A stretch of DNA of 64,000 nucleotides from Dichetophora obliterata (Eukaryota; Arthropoda; Insecta; Diptera; Sciomyzidae): NCBI GenBank assembly GCA_963920525.1, contig OY986438.1, positions 52,649,753-52,713,752 on the forward strand, in the 5' to 3' direction. The first letter of the stretch is position 1. Every line of letters begins with the position of its first letter. Position numbers and translations under genes: made by a program. Below are positions 56,561 to 64,000 of the stretch, piece after piece. Below the pieces are notes generated by a model. The model made no database searches. It had not been told where the DNA came from and worked only from the letters and a program-made list of their open reading frames with translations.

Positions 56561-57775
56561 GGGTCCGCCAAATAACTTTTTTTTTTTAAAATTCTATAAA
56601 AAAAACTACTAGATATTTTCTCAAATTTTTTTTTATTTGAAAGTACAATCCTTCCGGTTAATAATGAAAAATAATTTCATTCAAATGGCTGCCTCGGCTG
56701 ACCATGCAGCAGCCTACACGATCGGTCCAATTTTTAAGCACATTATCGATTGTGTGCAGCTGTATTTCACCAATGGCTTCACGAATATTGTCCTTTAAAG
56801 CGCCAATTGTCTCTGGCTTGTCGGCGTAACACTTATATTTGAGGGCACCCCACAAATAATAGTCCAACGGTGTCAAATCGCAGATCCGAGGTGGCCAAAC
56901 AACATCAGCTCTGCGGCTGATAATGCGATCTTCAAAAACAGGGCGCAGAACATCGAGTGTAGCTTCGGCTGTGTGGCACGTAGCGCTGTCCTGTTGAAAC
57001 CAAATGTTGCAAATATCCCACTCTTCAATTTTTGTGAACAAAAATTCTTTCAACATGGCCCGATAACGATCGCCATTGACTGTAACGGCCACTCCTTGCT
57101 CATTTTCGAAGAAAAATTGCCCAATTATGCCTCTGGACCAAAATCCGCACCAAACACTGACTCGTTTTGTGTGCAGCGGCTTTTCAATGTATGCGTGCGG
57201 GTTTTCTGTGCCCCAAATGCGACAATTTTGCTTGTTTACATACCCGCCAAGATCAAAATGAGCTTCATCTGAAAAGATGATTTTTTTGGCAAAATCGGCA
57301 TCTTCTGTAAGTGGATCGCAGGCCCACTTAGCGAAGCGAAAACGCATTGCATGGTCAGTTGGCTTCAACTCCTGAACCAATTGGACTTTGTATGGCGTCA
57401 TACCAAGGTCTTTATGCAAAATTCGTCTCAATGATGTCTCCGAAATGTTCAATTGTTGAGAACGACGGTGAATTGATGTTGATGGCGCTTTTCACGCTTT
57501 GGTTTATCGATGAGGATGCCAGTTTCTTTCGCTTTTTTCACAAGATAACGAACATACGGAGCTGACGGTGCTCTCTTCTTCCAAAATTCGTACGCAATTT
57601 TCGCACACATTCTGCAACATTACCATGATTTTCAAAGTAATGTCGCAATATTTCCCAGCGTTGTATTTATATCAGCGGAAGTATAAAACTAATTATCTGT
57701 CAAATCAGACATGAGCTAAGTGTTACCATTCACGAAATGGTAACTAGTTGAAAAAAAACGTTAGATGGCGGACCC
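56561..57775 (-). mobile_element. DD41D mariner (rosa-like), nearly full length, broken
   Basis: Ends GGGTCCGCCA … and inverse (TGGCGGACCC), flanked by TATA/TA. About 1.2 kb with a transposase on the minus strand. It splits the INE-1-like repeat tract (55780-56450 and 57815-58550), so it inserted into that repeat. Confidence 0.85.
56658..57640 (-). pseudogene. Mariner-family DD41D transposase, N-terminus frameshifted
   Basis: The intact catalytic part is 264 codons (57452-56658). It has FSDEAHFDLGG (Asp62), WFQQDSATCH (Asp155) and CDLTPLDYYLW (Asp197), giving 41 residues between the second and third aspartate, the DD41D spacing described for rosa in Ceratitis. The N-terminal DNA-binding part (HYFENHGNVAECVRKLRTNF … YLVKKAKETG) is present to about 57640 but in other frames, with at least two shifts. 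The enzyme would cut and rejoin the element at TA sites if whole; this copy cannot make it. Confidence 0.85.
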
Positions 57776-57814
57776 TATAATAGTATAAATGCACAACTCG
57801 GGAATTGTAATTGT

Positions 57815-58550
57815 TTCTGAAAAGTGGGCGAAGTCATAGTTAGACCACGCCCATTTTTTGTTGAGTTGCCGAGAGTAACCATACAAACTTTAGTCCAATA
57901 CAGCAGAATTCGTCTGAAATATGACATTTCAATTTATTTGTGGATGGCTATAGGGGGTGTGGCAACTTTAGTTTTTTTATTATTTGATTACAGATGTTGT
58001 AAATTTAGTGGCCTAAGGTGTTACCGTTCCTGAGATCTTAAAAGTTACTGTACAAACGATTTTGTGTGTAAAAAAGGGGCGGTAAAAGTAGGTGTGGCAA
58101 CATTTATGTATATTGTGACCACCACTTGGTCTCATAGCACAAAGACACCAATTTTCATTATTAAAACATGAACAACTCATATAGCTGTTCGTAGTTATAG
58201 TTTGACCACGCCCATTTATGGTTTAGTTGCCAAGACTAAGCATACCAACTAAATTACAACATTTTAGTTCAATACAACCGAATTTATCTGAAATATAGCA
58301 TTTTTATTGATTTGTGAGCGGTAATAGGGGGTGTGGTAATTTTAAATGTACACTTCTTTTTCTATATAAGAAATAAAGAGAAGTGTACATTTTGATGTAG
58401 CCACTAACTGATGTAGGGTACGTTATGTATGGTCCGTAGATGGTTTGTGTGATGTTTTAAATATTTTACCATATACTCCCATACAAATCGTTCGTGCGGG
58501 TTGTTAAGATCTCAGGAATGGTAATATCTAAGGCATTAAATTTACAGCCA
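57815..58550. repeat. INE-1/Helitron-like repeat block with inverted segment
   Basis: Contains GACCACGCCCATTTTTTG, GACCACGCCCATTTATGG, GGGTGTGGCAACTTTAG and GGGGCGGTAAAAG. GTTACCGTTCCTGAGATCTT (58019-58038) recurs inverted near 58504-58522 (AGATCTCAGGAATGGTAA), and TGTAAATTTA flanks both, so the block ends in a large inverted repeat. The CTGAGATCT motif also fits INE-1 as remembered. A hairpin (AAATGTACACTTCT … AGAAGTGTACATTT) lies at about 58345-58396. Confidence 0.55.
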
Positions 58551-59232
58551 AGGCCAAGACCAATATCTTAAATAATAAATAATTTAAACCCAAAAAAGTT
58601 TTAAATTTAAACCCAAATTTTCGATCGTATTCTGTTGCCTCGCTTGGCGGAATCGCAACCTCCGCCACGTTCACCTTATTTTGACTTTTGGCCCTGGGTC
58701 TAATCGGCACCCAGTTAAATTGATAGAAAACCCTGTTTTCAGTCTCTATTAGCCTCAAAACCGATAACTTTTAAACGGCCACAACGTTGGCTTTCTGGCT
58801 TCTGCTCATCACCCTGCAGTTATCAACTCAACCCTGTTCTGACCCTTGATCAACCTTAGGATGTCACTGGTGGGTGTGGGTGTGGTCCTTCCTCTTTAAC
58901 CACTCTCATTTGTGCGACTTTCCAGGGCTTTAGGGGCGGAACTGCTGTCGTAAGCCACTCAATGGTGGATTTACCATAGTAGGTAAACATAGCCCGAACT
59001 GTAGGACCACGTTTCTGCGGTGTTACCGCGCGCGCTTTGACTTGTTAGAGAAAGCATGTGGTGCGTTCTTGATTGTAGTCTTAATAGGCTGCTGCGCGAG
59101 CTTTCTTGCTTCCGCGACTTCAAAGCCTCTGCTTAGCAGGATTATAAGACCTGAGGGTTTTATTTTTGTGCCATCCTCGGAGTTACCTCCATCTATTTTC
59201 GGATGAAAGGCCAGCACAGCCTAAGGATCCTA

Positions 59233-60184
59233 CACGCAGAGAAAAGGTATGGTTGAGACATGATTACTGCAATAATAATTTTTTTACTAAAATTATTGTA
59301 CTATTCCTGCAAACACAAATTTTTACCTTAATAAAGTCATTATTTACTAATGGTGGTACCAAAAATAACATTACACTTAGTTGAAATCATAACATCACAA
59401 CAAAAAATGAAATCAGAACAAAAATGTTGTAGTTCTGTCAATCATGATAAATGTGAATATTTTTATAGAGACAAACATATTAGAATTTTGAATGTTTGTC
59501 TGAACTATTCTTTGATTGTTGGCAAACGAAGCAGAACATAACCAAAAATCGAAAGAACTTATTGTGTCTGAACAGTTTGCAGGAAAACCTTTCACATTCA
59601 GAGACAATAAGTTTTATCGATTCCTGGCTATGTGCCGTTTCGTGCACTTAATGTACCATGTTTATGAATGGCATTAGGCAGGCGAGCGGTAGGTGCGGCT
59701 GTGGCCTACTGGTAGTATACGGAAGTAAAAGATGTATACAACAAAGCCGTGGTTCAAACCCCAGCTCGGACAGAAAATTTTATCAAAAAGATTTTTCAAT
59801 TGAATTAATATTTCTGTTCAGCCCAGACAATAATGGCAAGGCAAACCTTTGAAGATATCTTAATTAATAGCTGTGGAAATTGGAGTGCGAGAAAATAAAA
59901 ACAATAAAATAATTGATTCAATAATATTGTGGATCCTAAAAAAAATTCATAATAAAGATTTTGCAATCATTCTATTTTCGACCCACTAAGAGAATAATGA
60001 TTGTTTCAATAATATTTTGGTTCCTACAAAAAAGTTCCTTTTCTAAATATAGTTGTTTTTATCATTTTATCATGATCAAAGAAAATATTACATGTTTAAG
60101 AACATGTTAGCAACAATCATAATCAAAATCATACTATGATCCTCTTAAGACATGGTTGTTGCAACTATGTTTTTTCTCTGTGCG
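59233..60184. mobile_element. TA-flanked TIR element with CACGCAGAGAAAA ends
   Basis: Ends CACGCAGAGAAAA (left) and inverse CGCACAGAGAAAA (right), with TA at 59231-59232 and 60185-60186. It contains a diverged SINE (59694-59860). No transposase. The ends resemble those at 61797/63407. Confidence 0.55.
59694..59860 (+). repeat. tRNA-derived SINE, diverged copy
   Basis: GGCTGTGGCCTACTGGTAG and GGTTCAAACCCC (box B, about 59751-59762) followed by CAGCTCGGACAGAAAATTTT and CAATTGAATTAATATTTCTG match the 34271 copy in order. The 3' half is lost. Confidence 0.65.
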
Positions 60185-60480
60185 TAGATTCTCGCCGAGA
60201 TCCGTGATATCCATATGTTCAGCTGCACCAATTGGACCAGTGCTCACTGAGGCTGTAGCTGCAGTAGTGGCGTTTTCGGGTTCGCCAATCGTTCGTTTTT
60301 GTATTGTGGGTTTCCATAAAAGCTGCACGAGTACGGGGGAAGGAAGGTCGATCAATACGTGGCCCCCTCCGCCTTGGCAAGGCTATTTTAAACCAGAGGT
60401 CGCCAGGTATCTGGAACCCACCGTTAGAAGATACACTCACGCAGTGCCATTCATCCTCTAGACACGGTCCGTTCAACACC

Positions 60481-61240
60481 TGCGATTGCGGGTTTTATAT
60501 GGTTTTCTCTCTAAATCAGCCATATTCAATAAAATCAGGAGCACCTCACGCAGGATGTGAATCTTCGCCACGTATGGTCGGTCTTAGACATCAATCGGTG
60601 CTTCTAATTAGGCACTAGTTCCTAACCTTAACCTCTACAGATAAACAACAAGAGAGCGAATGAGTTTTAAACATATTTAAAAAGAAGCATTTTTGTTAAA
60701 TTGAGATATTAATCAGCGACGAATCTTTGGGTTTCCTTGGAATTTATAGAGACAAATAATTATCAAATTATTTAATATTATTAGAATTTTATTAACAGTA
60801 CATATTTCCATTTTTTTAAATCTTATTGTGAAGAAATAATATTGCAACAGCATTACAAAACAAAATAATCAAATACTTCTAATTAAATTTTAGTTTGCAT
60901 ACAATAAAAAAACGGTATCTTTGTGAAAAAGTAAACTATTTGCAAAGTTGTTTGCAATATATCTATTCGATAAAGAATAACAGCTTAAGTATAATTTTCG
61001 AGAAATCTTGCTTCAAAGTTTTTAATCGCCATTTTAGTTATATGAAAGCGTCTTTAATTTTCGTGTTATTGTTTTGGCTTAGGTCACGCAAGAAGCTCCA
61101 GATTTTGTGTGTTAATAGTGCTATATGCGCGAAACATAGCTTTATAAATAAATCAGTTTTGTCTTAAGTCGACTTAAGCAGTTATTGCTTATCGACACAG
61201 ATATTTATTTATTTCGACACAAATGTATACAACATATTCA
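60481..61240. other. Intergenic stretch, nothing recognised
   Basis: A GC-richer tail (60481-60640) may be more of the broken coding block; the rest is AT-rich without features. Confidence 0.45.
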
Positions 61241-61705
61241 AGTAGTATGTAAGTTGTATGCAATGTATGCAAGATGTATGCAACGTATGCAAGTCGTGGC
61301 GGCCGAAGCCTAATGGGTAGAGTGCGTGGCCCCTAAGATAAGGAACCGCGGTAGCCCAGGTTCAATTCCCAACTAAGAAATCAGCTGAATAAATTTTCGG
61401 TCGTCACCTCTCTGCAGACAATGGTAAACCTCAGAGAGTATAAACTGCCATGAGAAGTTTCTTGAGATCATAAGCGGTTCGGAGTTTGCATTAAACTGTT
61501 AGGTTCAGCTCTCGATCATTTGTGTTCAATCATTTAATTACACGTACAACACAATTGATCAAGAGAAGCTCGGTCAAAGGCCTTTCTAGGCCTGAAATGG
61601 CAAATTTATTTAATTCTATATATAAGTTGTATGCAAAGTATGCAAGTTTTATGCAGCGTATTCAAGATATATGCCATATGCAGGATATGCAACATATATG
61701 CAATT
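61240..61705. repeat. Minisatellite of GTATGCAAG-like units, split by a SINE
   Basis: Units such as TTGTATGCAATGTATGCAAG recur on both sides of the SINE (about 61245-61297 and 61620-61705) with a period near 10-11 bp. The array was one piece before the SINE inserted. Confidence 0.65.
61298..61587 (+). mobile_element. tRNA-derived SINE, about 290 bp
   Basis: GGCGGCCGAAGCCTAATGGG head with box A and box B (GGTTCAATTCCC, about 61360-61371), then TTTTCGGTCGTCACCTCTCT and CTCGGTCAAAGGCC at the end. It matches the 34271 copy over its whole length with moderate divergence. No clear duplication of the target. Confidence 0.8.
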
Positions 61706-61796
61706 GCATAAAACTCCTCAGTCTAGTAAGTAATTGCAAAGGCAATACTAACAAAATTCGTCTAAATTTTATATCTATTTAAAGTCGTCACCGATA

Positions 61797-63407
61797 CACT
61801 CAAAAAAAATATGCTTCTTTAAAATTAAGAAACTGTGGCTTCAAATCACAGGCAAGGGTTTTTCTATATCCGTGGAGGGTTCTCCTTCGATCGAACGAAT
61901 TTGCATTTGGTATTATAACGTGCTTTCGACAAAGAGTAGCGCTATTGTGAATTTCGTTAATTTTGTTTGTTCACGGTAGTATATTTCTATCAGGTGATTG
62001 TTGTTTTATTTCAACTAAATACGATTGGTTTGAAAGTTGATTGCAAAAAATAAGACAAAAAAGTTATAAATATGACGAAAATAATTTCCATAAGATTCGA
62101 CGCTTCGTCAGAAGAGGATGAAAGCTTGACGGAACTGGCTAGAAGTAGAAAAGGGTTGAGCAACGCTTTCTTTAGCTTATCTTAAGCCACTTTGCTGTTC
62201 TACCTGGTGGTCCTAAGCAATTTAATTCCAGCGTGAGTTCTTCCCATGTCTTTTTCGCCTGAACTTTGGAACAAATATCCATTGCAGTCAAAGTCTGCCT
62301 CAATAAGACCAGTTTTTCTAGCTGTGATTTGTTGCTCACCACCTTAGATCTGCATAAAAATTATAAAAACAGTTCAATATTAGTTTTCTGTCTTTAAAAA
62401 GGAAAACACAATCACAAAATACTTAAATTTTTAACAATTATTGCTAAGCACGCATCGCATCGAAAGCAAAATCCTATTCGACTGAAATTTCGATGAGCAA
62501 TGAACATTTCGATAGGGTTGCACTGCTCATAATAAGAATTTAACTTTCGATACTCGTTGTTCGATAACCAGCGAAGATCGAAGGTCGAAAGCAACTCATA
62601 ATAAGGGCCTTAGTTTTGAAGACAAGTTCTTACTTAAATATAAGATATGAAGGTATGATAAAAGTTAAATTTCCAAAAATTCTATAAAAGCAGAAATAAT
62701 TTGAAGAAAAACTGAATTGACATCAAGTCCGCTTGCAACATTTTACAGCTTTTTTTATATTTCAAGAAAAAATGCTTTAAAATTACTATGAAGCAAATTA
62801 AGAGACGATTGTTTAACAACTGCTATAGTCGAATGTATAAGCTGATGCACTTACACTCACGCGGCCGAGGTTTAAGTTTTCGGATAGTGGTAATTTTTAA
62901 TTTAATTTAATGTTAATAACTATAATAATAATAATTTTGCAGTTTTTCGTCAGTATAACAATCATAATTCCCACAGGGTGCTGTTTTAATTCTAAAAAAG
63001 GGGTTTTTTTGCAAAAATTCAAAAATTTTCCAGGGATTCGATGAAAAATTTCTTATTTTCAGAGAAAATGTTTCTCTTAGTTATATCCGATGATTAATAA
63101 ACGGTAGAAAATTTATAATTTTAAGAGAAAATGTTTCTCGTAGTTATAGCTGATGAAAAATGAACGGTAGAAAAACTTACTAAAATGTAATAAGATTTCA
63201 ACACAATTGCGCTACATTTTTTCAATTTAGCGAAATAGATTGTAAGCGTTTGGATAATTTTTCTAAACTATTTCACACTTCTGGTGTCAATTTAACGAAA
63301 AATATTTACTTCATTTTTAGAAAATCGGCAATGGCGCTAAATGAAGCCCGATTTTCTTACGATTGGATGCTATTTTTCTAGATTTTCTGAACATTTTTTT
63401 CTGAGTG
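61797..63407. mobile_element. Possible TA-flanked TIR element with CACTCAGAAAAAA ends
   Basis: Left CACTCAAAAAAAAT and right inverse CACTCAGAAAAAAAT, with TA at 61795-61796 and 63408-63409. About 1.6 kb with no transposase. The short ends could match by chance. Confidence 0.35.
63040..63175. repeat. Two ~63-bp tandem repeats
   Basis: Two units carry AGAGAAAATGTTTCTC, TAGTTATA and AAACGGTAGAAAA / GAACGGTAGAAAA in the same order, about 64 bp apart. GAGAAAATGTTTCTC is itself nearly palindromic. Confidence 0.7.
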
Positions 63408-64000
63408 TAGTGATTCATCATTTCTTACTTAAAACATTTTCTTTAAAAAAATAAAAAAAAAATTTTAATTGCAAAATAATAATTTAAGTTATCAATTCTT
63501 CAAAACCATAAAAATTTTGTCCCGTTTGGTAATAAAAAAGGTCACTTTATCCTTAACTAACAAACCAACGAATACTGAAATGTTCTACCATATTATTCTC
63601 GAAAGCTGACAAAACTATTATGGTTTTGTTGTCATATTCCAAGATGGTGACTTGATGGTATCATTCCTATTCCATAGATCTACCGTTTTGATTAGTTCTC
63701 TCGTGTTCAACTTTAATGCGAATGCTCATATTTTGTATTCAATAAACATTGGCTCATACCAGCCCAACAAAGTCTATTATTAATATTTTCTTAACACTTA
63801 TTTTATTTATCTTCTTAATTTTTGGTCATTGTAAGACGAAGAGGTTAGACGTTAGAGGAAGAGTTGTCTAGTATACATACATTTCCTTATATTTAAATAT
63901 TTTATCGCAGATGTAGATAATTTTAAGACCCCCTCAGATTTAAAATTTCTTCTTTTCTATTTGTGTTCGTTTTAGTATCGTCTCAAAATTTAAAAGCAGC
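63176..64000. other. AT-rich intergenic stretch, nothing recognised
   Basis: No supported gene or repeat apart from the end of the 61797 element. The window ends in unremarkable sequence. Confidence 0.5.

Larger units (their letters stand above)
58640..60480 (-). pseudogene. Broken GC-richer coding-like block interrupted by a TIR element
   Basis: Two parts (58640-59230 and 60187-60480) have higher GC than the surroundings and protein-like frames on the minus strand: for example GGNSEDGTKIKPSGLII followed by EVAEARKLAQQPIKTTIK, and QKRTIGEPENATTAATASV. They are separated by the element at 59233-60184. Each is broken by stops and shifts. It may be a retrotransposon ORF1-like gene or a host pseudogene; no family can be named. 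Confidence 0.4.

Noticed and set aside
1..64000. CRISPR array, operon or other prokaryotic system
   Set aside because: No regularly spaced repeats with unique spacers or bacterial-type gene clusters; everything points to an insect genome.

Overview
The window looks like repeat-rich intergenic or heterochromatin-like DNA from a dipteran insect, probably a cyclorrhaphous fly and possibly a tephritid. The grounds are strong AT bias, Ty3/gypsy elements with insect-type env genes, a BEL/Pao element, a mariner with DD41D spacing (a type first described in Ceratitis), tRNA-derived SINEs, and primer-binding sites matching remembered Drosophila tRNA ends. No complete host gene was found; nearly all recognisable coding sequence belongs to transposable elements. 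This rests on reading the sequence only, with no database search.

Layout. 1-3841 (minus): 5' part of a BEL/Pao retrotransposon with LTR, tRNA-Tyr primer site and an open gag-pol frame running off the left edge. 3842-12934: AT-rich DNA with two long foldback elements (4762-5731, 10636-11504), smaller inverted repeats and a repeat block with GGGCGG/GGGCGTGG motifs. 12939-21456 (minus): a complete env-bearing Ty3/gypsy element (errantivirus-like, ZAM-like by target site) with two 760-bp LTRs that look identical, CGCG target duplications, primer site, polypurine tract, gag, pol in the -1 frame, and env. 21461-27569: AT-rich DNA with several MITE-like elements and a SINE fragment. 27580-29704 (minus): a 5'-truncated, decayed LINE with a 10-bp target duplication.

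29821-49159 is a nested stack. The outermost layer is a decayed gypsy-type element (element 2, minus strand, ATAT duplications). Its 3' LTR holds a 2.2-kb TIR element, which itself holds two Harbinger-like MITEs. Its pol holds a tRNA-derived SINE and a second, env-bearing gypsy-type element (element 3, plus strand). Element 3 carries a 5'-truncated LINE in its integrase region. A segment of about 90 bp of element 2 is locally inverted.

49160-64000: AT-rich DNA with a third foldback, INE-1/Helitron-like blocks, a nearly full-length DD41D mariner, two TA-flanked elements with related ends, SINE copies and minisatellites. A short stretch near 52740 could be a first coding exon of a host gene; this is weak.

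Working relations: each LTR element encodes Gag, protease, reverse transcriptase, RNase H and integrase; two also encode Env. The 12939-21456 copy is the only one that looks intact from end to end. Elements 2 and 3, both LINEs and the mariner are broken or truncated; the MITEs, SINEs and foldbacks would depend on enzymes encoded elsewhere.
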